Notes under the pieces: generated by a model
What the model saw: the letters and a program-made list of their open reading frames with translations, nothing else
Databases searched by the model: none
Told to the model about the DNA's origin: nothing
Assembly: GCF_029690045.1 (NCBI RefSeq)
Contig: NZ_CP121464.1
Span: 4,340,001 to 4,404,000, forward strand
Direction of reading: 5' to 3'
DNA from: Janthinobacterium rivuli
Lineage (GTDB): Bacteria; Pseudomonadota; Gammaproteobacteria; Burkholderiales; Burkholderiaceae_D
Length of the DNA: 64,000 nt
Position numbers and translations under genes: made by a program
Shown here: positions 52,614 through 63,436 of the stretch, piece after piece
Layout: each line of letters opens with the position of its first letter
Numbering within the stretch: the first letter of the stretch is position 1

Positions 52614-54617
52614 CTAGGGCGCCGCCTCGAGCAGGGCCACGCCATCGCGGCCCTGCCCCTTGGCCGCATACAAGGCCTGGTCGGCCAGGTCCAGCAGCTG
52701 CGCCGGCGTCAGCGCGCCTTCGCGGAAGATGGCGATGCCGATGCTGGTCGTCACCGGCAACGGGCCGCTGGCCAGCGCGAACGGCTGGCGGATGGCGTCG
52801 ATGATCTTGGCGCCGACCTGGCGCACTTCGGCCGCGCCGTTCACGCCTTCGAGAATAATCACGAATTCATCGCCGGCCAGGCGCGCCACCAGATCGCTGG
52901 CGCGCACGCTGCGCACCAGGCGCGCGGCGAATTCCTTCAGCACCTCGTCGCCCGCCTTGTGTCCCAGGCTGTCGTTGATAGCCTTGAAGCGGTCGATATC
53001 GAGATAGGCCAGCGCCATCGGCGCGCGCGCGGCACGCGTGCGCTGCATGCTTTGCGCCAGTTGCTCGTCGAAGCGGCGCCGGTTGGCGATGCCCGTCAGG
53101 GTGTCGGTGGCGGCGGCGAACTGCAGCGCCGTGTGCACCGCCTTGGTCTTGGTGATTTCGTGGATCAGGCCATACACGCCTTCCACCGCGCCGCTCTCGC
53201 CCACATCGGGCACGTAGCTGGTCTGGAAGGCGCGCCGGCCGGCATCGCCCTCGCCGCCGATGGAGAATTCATACTCGACTTCCTCGCCCGCGAAGGCGCG
53301 CAGCAGGTACTCCTCGCGCAGCTGGTAGGCTTCCTCGCCCAGCACTTCGCGGATCGACTGCATCATGCTTTCCTGCCGCGACCTGCCGAACCATTTTTCA
53401 AACGTCGCGTTGATGAACTGGTAGCGGTGCTCGCGGTCGATGTAGACGATCACCACGGGCACATGGTCCGTCAGCAGTTTCAAACGCCGCTCGCTGTCGC
53501 GTGTCTGCGCCTCGGCGATTTCACGCTCGGCCACCAGCGAATGGAAATCGCGGCTCAAGTCGCCGATCTCGTCGCGCCGCCCGATTTGCAGCACGTCGAT
53601 CCCCAGGCGATGGCGACGGATCTCATGCACCTGGTGGCGCAAGCGCGCCAATGGCTGCAACAGGCGCAGCACCACGCGCCAGCCGGCCAGGCCCGCCAGC
53701 GCCGCCAGCAGCACGGCGGCCAGCAGGATCTTGCTGCGGATGGCATGCAGCGGCGCGAACGCATCGCGCATCGGATACACGGACGCCAGTATCCAGCCCG
53801 TCGAGGCGATGCGGTGATAGGCAAACAGCGCGTCGACGCCTTGCGCGGTGGTACCCGTCAGCCAGCCCTCGTAGCCCTGCAAGGCGCGCCGCGTGGGCAC
53901 GCTGACGGGGCCGTGCGCTTCGATATGCTGCATGATGCGTGACTTGTCGGGATGCTCGACGATGACGCCTTCGCTGGTCATGATGTACAGATAGCCGCCC
54001 GGACCCGGCTTGAGGGCGCCGAGACGGCCCAGGAAATCAGGCTGGCGCAAGTTGACGCTGGCCGCCAGCACATAGCGCACGCCGCCCTGCGCGTCGAACA
54101 CGGGCTGCGTCACCACCACGATGGGCATGCCGGAAATGCTGCCGTTGAGCGGCGCGGAAATCACCGAGCGCCGCGTCTTCAGCGTCTGTTCAAAGTAAGG
54201 ACGGCCCTTCACGTTCAGCCCCGCCTGCGGCTTGAAGGGACTCACACTGGCCAGGACGATGCCGTCGAGGCCTACCACGCCGGCCGAATAAAACTCCGTG
54301 CCCAGCACCGTTTGCGCGGCCAGGAAACGCTGCAGGCTGGCGCCGTCGTGCGCGCCGCCGGCCGCCAGGCTGTCCGCCATCGCGCGCAGCACATTGCGCT
54401 TCGCGTCGAGTTCTTCATCGATGAAGACGGCGGCGCTGGACAGCGAGACGTACTGCTGGCGCCCCGTCACGTCGCGCATGCCGCGCTCGGCCACGGCCAG
54501 GGTGGCCAGCGCCAGCGAGGCCACCGCGCCCAGCACGAGCAGGAAGACGACCACGCTCATGCGCGCCTTCAAGCTGGCGGGCAAGTGCCGGCGCAGCCAT
54601 GTGCGCCAGGTCGTCAC
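52614..54617 (-). CDS. membrane sensor with PAS and AGDEF diguanylate cyclase domain
   Basis: A 667-aa protein. TM1 ([22 protein letters not shown]) and a double-Cache periplasmic domain (about 60-300) come first. TM2 ([22 protein letters not shown]), HAMP, PAS ([24 protein letters not shown]) and GGDEF follow. The active-site motif is AGDEF, not GGDEF, with I-site RASD five residues before it; some AGDEF proteins are known to be active. There is no EAL domain. GTG 54617 overlaps the cysC stop (GTGA), making it the last gene of the nitrate/cysC run. The overlap decides the start, since longer open frames cover cysC. Confidence 0.88.
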   Translation of the reverse strand: MTTWRTWLRRHLPASLKARMSVVVFLLVLGAVASLALATLAVAERGMRDVTGRQQYVSLSSAAVFIDEELDAKRNVLRAMADSLAAGGAHDGASLQRFLAAQTVLGTEFYSAGVVGLDGIVLASVSPFKPQAGLNVKGRPYFEQTLKTRRSVISAPLNGSISGMPIVVVTQPVFDAQGGVRYVLAASVNLRQPDFLGRLGALKPGPGGYLYIMTSEGVIVEHPDKSRIMQHIEAHGPVSVPTRRALQGYEGWLTGTTAQGVDALFAYHRIASTGWILASVYPMRDAFAPLHAIRSKILLAAVLLAALAGLAGWRVVLRLLQPLARLRHQVHEIRRHRLGIDVLQIGRRDEIGDLSRDFHSLVAEREIAEAQTRDSERRLKLLTDHVPVVIVYIDREHRYQFINATFEKWFGRSRQESMMQSIREVLGEEAYQLREEYLLRAFAGEEVEYEFSIGGEGDAGRRAFQTSYVPDVGESGAVEGVYGLIHEITKTKAVHTALQFAAATDTLTGIANRRRFDEQLAQSMQRTRAARAPMALAYLDIDRFKAINDSLGHKAGDEVLKEFAARLVRSVRASDLVARLAGDEFVIILEGVNGAAEVRQVGAKIIDAIRQPFALASGPLPVTTSIGIAIFREGALTPAQLLDLADQALYAAKGQGRDGVALLEAAP

Positions 54618-55144
54618 GGCAGCTGCTGCAAATGCCGGCACAGGCGCTCGACCGATTCTTCCAGCGCCAAGGTGCCAGTGTCCAGGGTCAGCGCGGCGGC
54701 CAGCGGCGCTTCGTAGGGGGCCGACACGCCCGTGAATTCGGCGATCCGCCCCGCGCGCGCCTTCGCGTACAGGCCCTTGACGTCGCGCGCCTCGCACACG
54801 GCCAGCGGCGTGCTGACGTGGACTTCGATGAAATGCGCCGCGCCGATGATGGCGGCGGCCATGGCCCGGTCGGCGCAGCTGGGCGAGATGAAGGCGGCGA
54901 TGACGGTCAAGCCCGCCCCGTTCATCAGGCGCGCCACTTCGGCGGTGCGGCGGATGTTTTCATGCCGGTCTTCAGGCGTAAAACCGAGGTCGCGGTTCAA
55001 GCCATGGCGCAGCTGGTCGCCGTCGAGCACCGTCACGGCGCGGCCCTGCGCCTTGAGCCGGCGCGCCAGCGCCTCGGCGATACTGGATTTTCCGGCGCCG
55101 CTCAAGCCCGTCAGCCAGACCGTGGGGTGTTGTCCTGCTGTCAT
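54614..55144 (-). CDS. cysC: adenylylsulfate (APS) kinase
   Basis: A 176-aa kinase converting adenosine 5'-phosphosulfate to PAPS. Visible motifs are the P-loop [49 protein letters not shown] and [12 protein letters not shown]. It is stand-alone: no cysD/cysN or sulfate genes are nearby. It begins 62 bases after the nitrate reductase gene on the same strand and is translationally coupled to a diguanylate cyclase. The GAGAGG stretch upstream supports ATG 55144. Confidence 0.94.
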   Translation of the reverse strand: MTAGQHPTVWLTGLSGAGKSSIAEALARRLKAQGRAVTVLDGDQLRHGLNRDLGFTPEDRHENIRRTAEVARLMNGAGLTVIAAFISPSCADRAMAAAIIGAAHFIEVHVSTPLAVCEARDVKGLYAKARAGRIAEFTGVSAPYEAPLAAALTLDTGTLALEESVERLCRHLQQLP

Positions 55145-55206
55145 CACACTGCCTCTCTTTTGTAGAGCTGGCAATATAACAAAGCCGCGCAGGAAAGGAC
55201 AGATTA

Positions 55207-57876
55207 TCAGGCTGCGCTGCGCGCCTCCAGCAGCAACTGTCGTATCTCGGGCACGCAGGAGCCGCAATTGCCGCCCGCCTTGACGCAGGCCGTCACCTGC
55301 GCCGTCGTCGTCAGTTTTTGCGCCTGAATGGCGGCGCAAATGGTGTTGCGCCCCACGCCAAAGCACGAACACACGGTGGGACCGGCGTCCATGCCCTTGC
55401 CGATGGGCTGGCCCAGCAGCACGCCGGCGCGGTCCGTCGTATCCATTTGCGCGTGCGCGAACAGGCCCGCCAGCCAGCTGCGCGACGGCAGGTCGGGACG
55501 CGGCGAGACATACACGCATTGCGCGATGCGCCCCTCGTCCAGGTGCACGGCGCGGTACACGCCGGCGCTGGCGTCCGCGTAATCGAGCCAGTCCGCATTG
55601 TCGTCCGTGACGCCGAGCAGCGCGCGCGCCCAGGCGCCCAGATCCTCGATACGCTGGCGGCCGGCCAGTTCGTAGCGCAAGAACTGCTCGCCCTGGATGC
55701 GCGTCCAGTGCGCCACGCCGTCCAGATTCAAGGGCGTGCGGCTGAGCACAAACGCATGCCAGTGCACGCGGAACTGCTCGATGCGCACGGGCGTATGCTT
55801 GAATTCCGGTTCGCCCGAGACGGGGTCGACGACGGGGTTGACGACGGCGCCCACGCGCGCGTCCGACGCATTCGCGTCGCTCCAGTGGATCGGCACGAAG
55901 ACCTGGCCGCGCGCGATGCCGCCGCCGTGCACAACCCGCGCCACCATCGCGCCCCAGGCGCTGGTGATGCGCGCCAGCTCACCTTCGCGCACGCTGTACA
56001 GCAGCGCATCCTGCGGGTGGATATCGATGAACGCCTCGGCGATATGGCCCGACAGCTTGGCCGCCTTGCCCGTGCGCGTCATCGTATGCCACTGGTCGCG
56101 CACCCGGCCCGTATTCAGAATGAGTGGATAGCCCTCGTCTGGCACGTTGCGCGGCGCGCGCGGCGCCGTCGGCACGAAACGCGCGCGGCCGTCCGCATGC
56201 GCGAAGCGGCCGTCGCCGAACAGCCTCGCCTGGCCGTGCGGCCACTGCTGCGGCGCCAGAGCATCGTAGCGCGCCGCATCCAGGCCGGCCAGGTGGCCCA
56301 GGTTGAACAGGCGCTTTGTGTCCCCGCCGTTGCGGAAGGCGGACAGGCGCGCATGTTCGTCGAAGATGGCTTGCGGCGACGTGAAATCGAAGCCGGCATA
56401 CCCCATGCGGCGCGCCACGTCGCACAGCACGTCCCAGTCGGCGCGCGCTTCGCCGGGCGCCGGCAAAAAGGCCCGCTGGCGCGAGATGCGGCGCTCGGAA
56501 TTGGTCACCGTGCCATCCTTTTCACCCCAGCCCAGGGCCGGCAGCAGCACGTCGGCATGGGCGTTCGTGTCCGACCCGGCGCTGATGTCCGACACCACCA
56601 CCAGTTCGCATTTATCGAGCGCGCGGCGCACCTGGTCGGCGTCCGGCATGCTGACCAGCGGATTGGTGGCGATGATCCACACGGCCTTGACTTTACCCGC
56701 CTCGATGGCGTGGAACAGGTCCACCGCCTTCAAGCCAGGCTTGTCGGCGATGCGCGGCGAGTCCCAGAAGGTTTGCACGGCCTCGCGGTGCAGCGGTTTT
56801 TCGAGATCCAGGTGCGCCGCCAGCATATTGGCCAGGCCGCCCACTTCGCGCCCGCCCATGGCGTTCGGCTGGCCCGTGAGGGAAAACGGTCCCATGCCGG
56901 GCTGGCCGATGCGCCCCGTCGCCAGATGGCAGTTGATGATGCTGTTGACCTTGTCCGTGCCGGAAGACGACTGGTTCACGCCCTGCGAAAAGGCCGTGAC
57001 GACCTTGCGCGTGGCGGCGAACGCCTGGTAAAACGCCAGCAAGGCTTGCGGGTCAACCTTGCAGATGGCCGCCACCTGCAAGGGATCGCCGCAGTCCACG
57101 TGGGCGGCGGCCAGTGCTTCGTCGAGACCCGAGCTGTGACGCGTGACGAAATCATCGGCGATCACGCCCTCCTTCGCCAGATAGCACAGCAAACCGTTGA
57201 ACAGCCATACGTCCGTGCCCGGTTTCACGGGCAGGTGCAAATCGGCCAGCTCGCAGGTGGCCGTGCGGCGCGGGTCGATCACCACCAGTTTCATTTGGGG
57301 CCGGATTTCCTTGATACGCGTGATGCGCTGGAACAGGATCGGGTGGCACCAGGCCGTGTTCGAGCCCACCAGCACCACCATGTCCGCCAGTTCCAGGTCT
57401 TCATAGCAGCCCGGCACGATATCCTCGCCGAACGCGCGCTTGTGGCCGGCCACGGCCGACGACATGCACAGGCGCGAATTGGTGTCGATATTCGCGCTGC
57501 CCACATAGCCCTTCATGAATTTATTGGCGACGTAATAGTCTTCCGTCAGCAGCTGGCCCGAGACATACAGGGCGACGGCGTCGGGGCCGTGCTCGTTGAT
57601 GATGGCGCGCAGGCCGCCGGCCACCTGGTCCAGCGCGGCATCCCAGGAAGCGCGCCGCAGCACGCCATCGACGCGCACCTGCGGCTGCAGCAGGCGCTTG
57701 TCGAGGTCCAGGGTGTCGCCCAGGGCCGAGCCTTTCACGCACAGGCGGCCCTGGTTGGCCGGATGGTTGGTGTCGCCGGCGATGCGGATGGCGCCGTCGG
57801 GCAGGCGTGTCGCTTCCACGCCGCAGCCGACGCCGCAATACGGGCAAGTGGTTTTCACGGGCGTGCAGCTTGTCAT
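55207..57876 (-). CDS. nasA: assimilatory nitrate reductase, molybdopterin catalytic subunit
   Basis: An 889-aa cytoplasmic enzyme reducing nitrate to nitrite. The N-terminal 4Fe-4S motif is CPYCGVGC with a later Cys in GRLCVKG. Molybdopterin domains follow ([31 protein letters not shown] region, [20 protein letters not shown]). The C-terminal 60 residues are a BFD-like [2Fe-2S] domain ([31 protein letters not shown]), as in Klebsiella-type NasA. Start 57876 has AGGAC upstream. Naming varies (nasA/nasC) between species. Confidence 0.94.
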   Translation of the reverse strand: MTSCTPVKTTCPYCGVGCGVEATRLPDGAIRIAGDTNHPANQGRLCVKGSALGDTLDLDKRLLQPQVRVDGVLRRASWDAALDQVAGGLRAIINEHGPDAVALYVSGQLLTEDYYVANKFMKGYVGSANIDTNSRLCMSSAVAGHKRAFGEDIVPGCYEDLELADMVVLVGSNTAWCHPILFQRITRIKEIRPQMKLVVIDPRRTATCELADLHLPVKPGTDVWLFNGLLCYLAKEGVIADDFVTRHSSGLDEALAAAHVDCGDPLQVAAICKVDPQALLAFYQAFAATRKVVTAFSQGVNQSSSGTDKVNSIINCHLATGRIGQPGMGPFSLTGQPNAMGGREVGGLANMLAAHLDLEKPLHREAVQTFWDSPRIADKPGLKAVDLFHAIEAGKVKAVWIIATNPLVSMPDADQVRRALDKCELVVVSDISAGSDTNAHADVLLPALGWGEKDGTVTNSERRISRQRAFLPAPGEARADWDVLCDVARRMGYAGFDFTSPQAIFDEHARLSAFRNGGDTKRLFNLGHLAGLDAARYDALAPQQWPHGQARLFGDGRFAHADGRARFVPTAPRAPRNVPDEGYPLILNTGRVRDQWHTMTRTGKAAKLSGHIAEAFIDIHPQDALLYSVREGELARITSAWGAMVARVVHGGGIARGQVFVPIHWSDANASDARVGAVVNPVVDPVSGEPEFKHTPVRIEQFRVHWHAFVLSRTPLNLDGVAHWTRIQGEQFLRYELAGRQRIEDLGAWARALLGVTDDNADWLDYADASAGVYRAVHLDEGRIAQCVYVSPRPDLPSRSWLAGLFAHAQMDTTDRAGVLLGQPIGKGMDAGPTVCSCFGVGRNTICAAIQAQKLTTTAQVTACVKAGGNCGSCVPEIRQLLLEARSAA

Positions 57877-57887
57877 GGAATGTCCTG

Positions 57888-59114
57888 TCAGGCGGCCTGG
57901 GCGCACAGCGCCTGGCCAAACAATAAATGGGCGCGCAGCTTGCTGATGTCGCGGCGCTGCTGGATCAGGTCGAAATACCAGGGACCGTCCTGCACGTCGC
58001 CATACAGCACGGCGCCGGCCAGGCGGCTGCCCTGCACCACCAGGCGCTTGTAGACGCCGCGGCGCGGATCGCGCAGCACCAGGTCTTCGCTGCCCTCGCC
58101 GCCGATGATGTCGCCGGCCGAGTACAGGTCGATGCCCGTCACTTTCAGTTTGGTGGCGCTGGCTTGCTGCACGTAGCGGCGGTGGCCCGCGCCAGCCAGG
58201 TGCGCGCCGCACACGCGCGCCTGCTCCCAGATGGGCGCGACCAGGCCGAAGGTGGCGCGCCGGTGCTGCACGCATTCGCCCACGGCGTACACGCGCGGAT
58301 CGTAGCTTTGCAGGCAGTCGTCGACGACGATGGCCCGTTCGCAGTGCAAGCCGGCCGCTTGCGCCAGGGCGATGTTGGGACGCACGCCTGCCGTCATCAC
58401 CACCAGGTCGGCGGGGATCGACGTGCCATCGGCAAAGCGAACTGCCTGCACCCGGTCGGTGCCGACAATTTCAGCCGTTTGCGCCTGCATCAAAAACCGC
58501 AGGCCGCGCGCTTCCAGCGCCGATTTCAGCAGCATCGACGCGGGCGCATCGAGCTGCTGGTTCATCAGGGCGCCGCTCATGTGCACGACGGTGACGTCCA
58601 TGCCCTGGCGCTGCAAGCCGTTGGCCGCTTCCAGTCCCAGCAAGCCGCCGCCGATGACCACCGCGTGGCGGTGCGTGCGCGCCGCCTGCAGCATGGTGTC
58701 GACGTCGCTGATGTCGCGAAAACCGATCACGCCGGGCAGGTCGTGGCCTGGCACGGGCACGATGAAGGGCGTGGAACCGGTGGCCAGCAGCAGGCGGTCA
58801 TAGGCAACCGTGACGCCCGACAGCGATTGCACGGTGCGCGCCTTGCGGTCGATGCGCACCACGGGGTCGCCCGCGTGCAGGGTGATGCCGTTGTGCGCAT
58901 ACCAGTCGCGCGTGTGCAGCATGATGTCGTCCACCGACTTTTCGCCAGCCAGCACCGGGGAGAGCAGGATGCGGTTGTAATTGCCGTGCGGTTCGGCGCC
59001 GAACACGGTGATGTCGTACAGGTCCGGCGCGAGTTTCAACAGTTCCTCGACCGTGCGCATGCCGGCCATGCCATTGCCAACCACGACTAAAGACGGCCGC
59101 GCGGCGGTGTTCAT
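57888..59114 (-). CDS. FAD-dependent nitrate/nitrite reductase electron-transfer subunit
   Basis: A 408-aa pyridine-nucleotide-disulfide oxidoreductase. The FAD motif is LVVVGNGMAGMRTVEELL and the NAD(P)H motif AVVIGGGLLGLEAANGL, with VYAVGECVQHRRATFGLVAPIWEQA. It resembles the N-terminal half of NirB without the sirohaem domain, the layout of NasB-like or NirB1 subunits that supply electrons to the assimilatory nitrate reductase. ATG 59114 overlaps the nirD stop; nasA follows 11 bases after its stop. Confidence 0.88.
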   Translation of the reverse strand: MNTAARPSLVVVGNGMAGMRTVEELLKLAPDLYDITVFGAEPHGNYNRILLSPVLAGEKSVDDIMLHTRDWYAHNGITLHAGDPVVRIDRKARTVQSLSGVTVAYDRLLLATGSTPFIVPVPGHDLPGVIGFRDISDVDTMLQAARTHRHAVVIGGGLLGLEAANGLQRQGMDVTVVHMSGALMNQQLDAPASMLLKSALEARGLRFLMQAQTAEIVGTDRVQAVRFADGTSIPADLVVMTAGVRPNIALAQAAGLHCERAIVVDDCLQSYDPRVYAVGECVQHRRATFGLVAPIWEQARVCGAHLAGAGHRRYVQQASATKLKVTGIDLYSAGDIIGGEGSEDLVLRDPRRGVYKRLVVQGSRLAGAVLYGDVQDGPWYFDLIQQRRDISKLRAHLLFGQALCAQAA

Positions 59115-59473
59115 ATGGCCACCCACACCATGTCGGCAAACACGCGCGCGGGCCACGCAGCGACGGAATGCTCGGGCGCTTCGATGCACTCGCCGCTGGC
59201 CAGGTCGAAGTGCTGCTTGTAAATCGGCGACGCCACCACGACGCGCTCGCCGATGCTGCCCACGAGGCCCCGCGACAGCACGGAAGCGCCCGCGTTCGGG
59301 TCGACATTGTCGATGGCGTACACGCGCGGCGCCGCATCGCCGACGCGGAAGACGGCCACGTGGCGCCCATTCAGCAGCGCGCATACGCCCGTGTCGGGCA
59401 CGATGTCGGCCAAGGGGCAGATGGCGACCCAGTTGTCGGCGGTGGCGCCGGAAAGTTCATTCATCGCATTCAT
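59111..59473 (-). CDS. nirD: nitrite reductase small subunit
   Basis: A 120-aa Rieske-like ferredoxin fold (NWVAICPLADIVPDTGVCALLNG, VYAIDNVDP, GERVVVASPIYKQHFDLASGECIE). As in other NirD proteins, the cluster-binding Cys/His pairs of true Rieske proteins are missing. It assists NirB. The start is three bases past the nirB stop and the stop overlaps the next gene. Confidence 0.94.
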   Translation of the reverse strand: MNAMNELSGATADNWVAICPLADIVPDTGVCALLNGRHVAVFRVGDAAPRVYAIDNVDPNAGASVLSRGLVGSIGERVVVASPIYKQHFDLASGECIEAPEHSVAAWPARVFADMVWVAI

Positions 59474-59476
59474 GGC

Positions 59477-62029
59477 TCAAGCCTCCACGGCAAGGATGGG
59501 GATCACGGTGCTGCGGCGTTCCATCTCGGTGGCGGGCCGGATCTGGCCCCGCTCTTCGACGAACACCACGTTTTCATCGTTCTTCTCGCTGTTGACGAAG
59601 TGGCGGAAGCGCTGGCGCACGGCGGGGTTGGACACTGCTTCCTTCCACTCGCAAGCATAGGTGTCGACCACGTGCTGCATGTCCGCTTCCAGTTCCGCCG
59701 CCATGCCCAGGCTGTCGTCGATGATGACGCGCTTGAGGTAATCGAGGCCGCCTTCCAGGTTGTCGCGCCATACGCTGGTGCGCTGCAGGCGGTCGGCCGT
59801 GCGCACGTAAAACATCAGGAAGCGGTCGACATAGCGCACCAGGGTGGCTTCATCAAGATCGGAGGCGATCAGTTCCGCATGGCGCGGCTTCATGCCGCCA
59901 TTGCCGCACACGTACAAATTCCAGCCCTTTTCCGTGGCGATCAGGCCGATGTCCTTGCCCTGCGCCTCGGCGCATTCGCGCGTGCAGCCGGAAACGCCGA
60001 ACTTGATCTTGTGCGGCGTGCGCAAGCCCTTGTAGCGGTTTTCCAGCTGGATCGCAAAACCCACGCTGTCGGCCACGCCATAGCGGCACCAGGTGGAGCC
60101 GACGCACGATTTGACCGTGCGCAGCGACTTGCCGTAAGCGTGGCCCGATTCGAAGCCGGCCGCGATCAGTTCTTCCCAGATGGCCGGCAACTGGTCGACT
60201 CTTGCGCCGAACAGGTCGACCCGCTGGCCGCCCGTGATTTTCGTGTAGAGACCGTATTTTTTCGCCACCATGCCCACGGCGATCAAGCCATCGGCCGTCA
60301 CTTCGCCGCCCGGCATGCGCGGCACCACCGAGTACGTGCCATCCTTCTGGATATTGCCGAGGAAGTAATCGTTACTGTCCTGCAGGCTGGCGTGCACGGG
60401 AGACAGGACGAAATCGTTCCAGCACGAAGCGAGGATATTCGCCGCCACGGGCTTGCACACGTCGCAACCGAGACCCTGGCCATGGGCGGACAGCAGCGCG
60501 CCGAAGCTGCGGATTTTTCCCACGCGTACCAGGTGGTGCAATTCCTGGCGCGAGTACGCAAAGTGCTCGCACACGTGGTTGTTGACGGCCAGGCCCTGCT
60601 TCTGCATTTCCGCCTTCATGATCTGCGTGACCAAAGGCACGCAGCCGCCGCAAGCGGTGCCGGCTTTCGTGCAGCTTTTCAGGGCGCCGATGGTGGTGGC
60701 GCCCTCGGCGACGGCCGCGCACAGCGCGCCTTTCGACACGTCGTTGCACGAGCAGATTTGCGCCGACTCGGGCAAGGCGTCCACGCCCAGGCCCACCTTT
60801 TGCTGGCCATCCGCCTGCGGCAAGATCAGGAACTCGGGGAATTCCGGCAGCTCGATTTTATTGAGCATCATCTGCAGCAAGGTGCCGTACTCGCTGGCGT
60901 CGCCCACCATCACGCCGCCCAGCAGGTATTTGCCGCAATCGGAGACGACGATTTTCTTGTAGATCTGCTTGCGTTCATCCATGAACTGGTAGGAGCGGCT
61001 GCCCGGCGCATTGCCGTGCGGGTCGCCCAGGCTGGCCACGTCCACGCCCATCAGTTTGAGCTTGGTGCTCATGTCGGCGCCCTTGAACGTGGCTTCGCCC
61101 TCTTCCTGGAGCACATGGCGCGCCGCGATGCGGGCCATCTCGTAGCCTGGCGCCACCAGGCCGAAGACCAGGCCGCCCCACAGCGCGCATTCGCCGATCG
61201 CGTAAATATCCGGGTCGGACGTGACGCAGCTGTCGTCTATGGCGATGCCGCCGCGCGGTCCCACCTCCAGGCCGCAGGCGCGCGCCAGTTCATCGCGCGG
61301 GCGGATGCCGGCCGAAAAGACGATCATGTCCGCTTCCAGGTGGCTGCCGTCGGCGAACTGCATGCGGTGCGTGGCCGATTCGCCGTCGACGATGGCCAGG
61401 GTGTTCTTTTGCGTGTGCACGGTCACGCCCAGCTCTTCGATCTTGCGGCGCAGGACGCGCGCGCCGCCTTCGTCGACCTGCACGGCCATCAGGCGCGGCG
61501 CGAATTCCACCACGTGGGTGTCGAGCTTCAAATCGCGCAAGGCTTTCGCGCATTCAAGGCCCAGCAATCCCCCGCCGATCACCACGCCCGTGGTGGACTT
61601 GGCGCCCCAGGCCAGCATGGCTTCCAGGTCTTCGATGGTGCGGTAGACGAAGCAGCCTTCTCTATCCTTGCCCGGCAGCGGCGGCACGAACGGCGTCGAG
61701 CCGGTGGCAAACACCAGCTTGTCGTAGGCCAGCACTTCACCGGTGCTGGCCGTGACGGTTTTCGCCACGCGGTCGATGGACACGGCGCGCGCATTGAGCT
61801 TCAACACAACGTTGCCCTTGTCGAAGAAGCCGGGCGCCACCAGGGACAGGTCTTCCGCCGATTTGCCGCTGAAAAATTCGGACAAATGCACCCTGTCGTA
61901 GGCGGGGCGCGGCTCTTCGCACAAGACCGTCACGGACAGGCGCGTGTTGTTTTCCAGCGCCAGCCGTTCAAGGAATTTGTGTCCGACCATGCCATGGCCA
62001 AGGACGACGATGTTCAAGGTGTGGTTCAT
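59477..62029 (-). CDS. nirB: assimilatory nitrite reductase large subunit, NADH-dependent
   Basis: An 850-aa enzyme reducing nitrite to ammonium with NADH. The FAD motif is IVVLGHGMVGHKFLERL, the NADH motif TGVVIGGGLLGLECA, and a BFD-like [2Fe-2S] domain is CSCNDVSKGALCAAV with ACGGCVP. The C-terminal sirohaem/4Fe-4S domain has the ligand set CVGSTWC and CTREC. AGGAGA precedes ATG 62029. It lies ten bases after the transporter stop. Confidence 0.96.
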   Translation of the reverse strand: MNHTLNIVVLGHGMVGHKFLERLALENNTRLSVTVLCEEPRPAYDRVHLSEFFSGKSAEDLSLVAPGFFDKGNVVLKLNARAVSIDRVAKTVTASTGEVLAYDKLVFATGSTPFVPPLPGKDREGCFVYRTIEDLEAMLAWGAKSTTGVVIGGGLLGLECAKALRDLKLDTHVVEFAPRLMAVQVDEGGARVLRRKIEELGVTVHTQKNTLAIVDGESATHRMQFADGSHLEADMIVFSAGIRPRDELARACGLEVGPRGGIAIDDSCVTSDPDIYAIGECALWGGLVFGLVAPGYEMARIAARHVLQEEGEATFKGADMSTKLKLMGVDVASLGDPHGNAPGSRSYQFMDERKQIYKKIVVSDCGKYLLGGVMVGDASEYGTLLQMMLNKIELPEFPEFLILPQADGQQKVGLGVDALPESAQICSCNDVSKGALCAAVAEGATTIGALKSCTKAGTACGGCVPLVTQIMKAEMQKQGLAVNNHVCEHFAYSRQELHHLVRVGKIRSFGALLSAHGQGLGCDVCKPVAANILASCWNDFVLSPVHASLQDSNDYFLGNIQKDGTYSVVPRMPGGEVTADGLIAVGMVAKKYGLYTKITGGQRVDLFGARVDQLPAIWEELIAAGFESGHAYGKSLRTVKSCVGSTWCRYGVADSVGFAIQLENRYKGLRTPHKIKFGVSGCTRECAEAQGKDIGLIATEKGWNLYVCGNGGMKPRHAELIASDLDEATLVRYVDRFLMFYVRTADRLQRTSVWRDNLEGGLDYLKRVIIDDSLGMAAELEADMQHVVDTYACEWKEAVSNPAVRQRFRHFVNSEKNDENVVFVEERGQIRPATEMERRSTVIPILAVEA

Positions 62030-62039
62030 GCTTGTCTCC

Positions 62040-63335
62040 TCAGGCCGCGGCCATGTTCGGTTCGGCCGCTGCACGGGTAAAGCGCACGGCGATGGCGCAC
62101 AGGGCCGAGATCACCACCAGCGCACTGAGAATGATCAATGTCTGGCGGATGTCGCCCGTGCCCTTCATCAGGAAACCGGCCGCCACGGCGCCCACGTTGC
62201 CGCCGGCGCCGATGATGCCGGCCACGCCGCCCAGGGCTTTACTGTCGATGAAAGGCACCAGCGCGTAGGTCGCGCCGCACGCCATGTGAGTGAACAGGCC
62301 GAAGACCAGCATGGCGATGACGGCCCAGGTGACGCTATCGACCTTGGCAAACCACAGCAGGCCCACGCCTTCGCCGATCATCAGCATGAACAGCAGGGTG
62401 ACGCGGCTGTTCAGGTTGCCGCGCAGGGCCAATTTATCCGACATCCAGCCGCCCAAGGCGCGGGCAAACAGGGCCAGCAAGCCGAAGCTGCCGGCGGCCA
62501 GGCCGGCCGATTTCAATGACAGGCCGAAATGGTCGACGTAGTACACGGCGGCGATATTGTGGATGAAGATTTCGATGCCGAAGCAGGCGCCGTAGGTGAC
62601 GAACAGCAGCCAGACGCGGTAATTGGAACTGGCCGCCTTGAAGCTGTCCCAGCCCCCCTTTTTACCACCCTCGATGGCGGTGCCTGCGGCGCGCAAGTCC
62701 GAGTAATTGCCTTCAGGGCAATCCTGCGTATAGCGCCAGTAGAGAACGGCCATCACCAGCATCAGCACGCCCGGCACCAGCAGGGCCATGCGCCAGCCCA
62801 GCGATTCGGACACGCCCAGCATCACTACGGCGCCCAGCAGCAGCGGCATCAGCGCCTGCGCCGCACCGCCGCCCGCATTGCCCCAGCCGGCTGCCGCCGC
62901 GTTGGCCGTGCCGACAACACGCGGGGCGAACATCACGGAGGTGTGATATTGCGTGATGACAAAGCTGGCGCCGACGGCGCCGATGCCCAGGCGGAAGAAC
63001 AGAAAGCTTTCATAGCTTTGCGAAGCGGCCACGCCCAGCACGGGAATGGCGCCCAGCAGCAGCAAGCCCGTGTAGGTCTTGCGTGGGCCGTAGCGGTCGC
63101 ACAAGGGCCCGACGATCAGGCGCACGAGGATGGTGATGGCGACGGCCGCGATATTGATGTTCGCCACTTGCGCCAAGGAAAGACCAAACTCGCCCTTGAT
63201 GACCGGCATCAGGGGAGCGCAGGCGAACCAGGCGAAGAAACACACGAAAAATGCCATCCACGTCAGGTGGAATGCGCGCATGGGTGGCGTGGCGAGGGAG
63301 AAGAGCGCGATGCGCGTTGCTTTTTGGCTGGCCAT
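62040..63335 (-). CDS. nitrate/nitrite MFS transporter (NarK/NasA type)
   Basis: A 431-aa protein with about twelve membrane helices. Nitrate-porter family features are FHLTWMAFFVCFFAWFACAPL, the Arg-containing loop RLIVGPLCDRYGPRKTY, and the nitrate signature AAAAGWGNAGGGAAQALMP with its second counterpart GVAGIIGAGGNVGAVAAGF. It imports nitrate for the downstream nir/nas enzymes and is the first gene of the operon. The mRNA leader carries an antitermination-type structure. Confidence 0.94.
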   Translation of the reverse strand: MASQKATRIALFSLATPPMRAFHLTWMAFFVCFFAWFACAPLMPVIKGEFGLSLAQVANINIAAVAITILVRLIVGPLCDRYGPRKTYTGLLLLGAIPVLGVAASQSYESFLFFRLGIGAVGASFVITQYHTSVMFAPRVVGTANAAAAGWGNAGGGAAQALMPLLLGAVVMLGVSESLGWRMALLVPGVLMLVMAVLYWRYTQDCPEGNYSDLRAAGTAIEGGKKGGWDSFKAASSNYRVWLLFVTYGACFGIEIFIHNIAAVYYVDHFGLSLKSAGLAAGSFGLLALFARALGGWMSDKLALRGNLNSRVTLLFMLMIGEGVGLLWFAKVDSVTWAVIAMLVFGLFTHMACGATYALVPFIDSKALGGVAGIIGAGGNVGAVAAGFLMKGTGDIRQTLIILSALVVISALCAIAVRFTRAAAEPNMAAA

Positions 63336-63380
63336 ATAGGTTCCCGAAGTATCCCGAAAATAACAAAAATGCAAACAAAA

Positions 63381-63427
63381 ACGGCGCCCGCCCCCGCCGA
63401 TGAAAAATCAGCCTGGGCGGACGCCGT
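63381..63427 (-). terminator. leader terminator (attenuator) of the nas operon
   Basis: On the minus strand, arms ACGGCGTCCGCCC (63427-63415) and GGGCGGGCGCCGT (63393-63381) form a 13-bp stem with one wobble pair. The stem is followed by TTTTTGTTTG. It lies 46 bases upstream of the transporter start, so the operon is off by default unless read-through occurs. Confidence 0.85.
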
Positions 63428-63436
63428 TGTCCATGT

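Noticed and set aside
55318..58053. Long plus-strand open frame opposite the nitrate reductase gene
   Set aside because: Its composition is the usual His/Arg/Gly/Ala shadow of a GC-rich gene, and no motif is present.
59168..62080. Very long open frame on the plus strand opposite nirB and nirD
   Set aside because: It lies exactly antisense to well-recognised genes, has no domain sense and no ribosome-binding site. High G+C third positions create such shadow frames.
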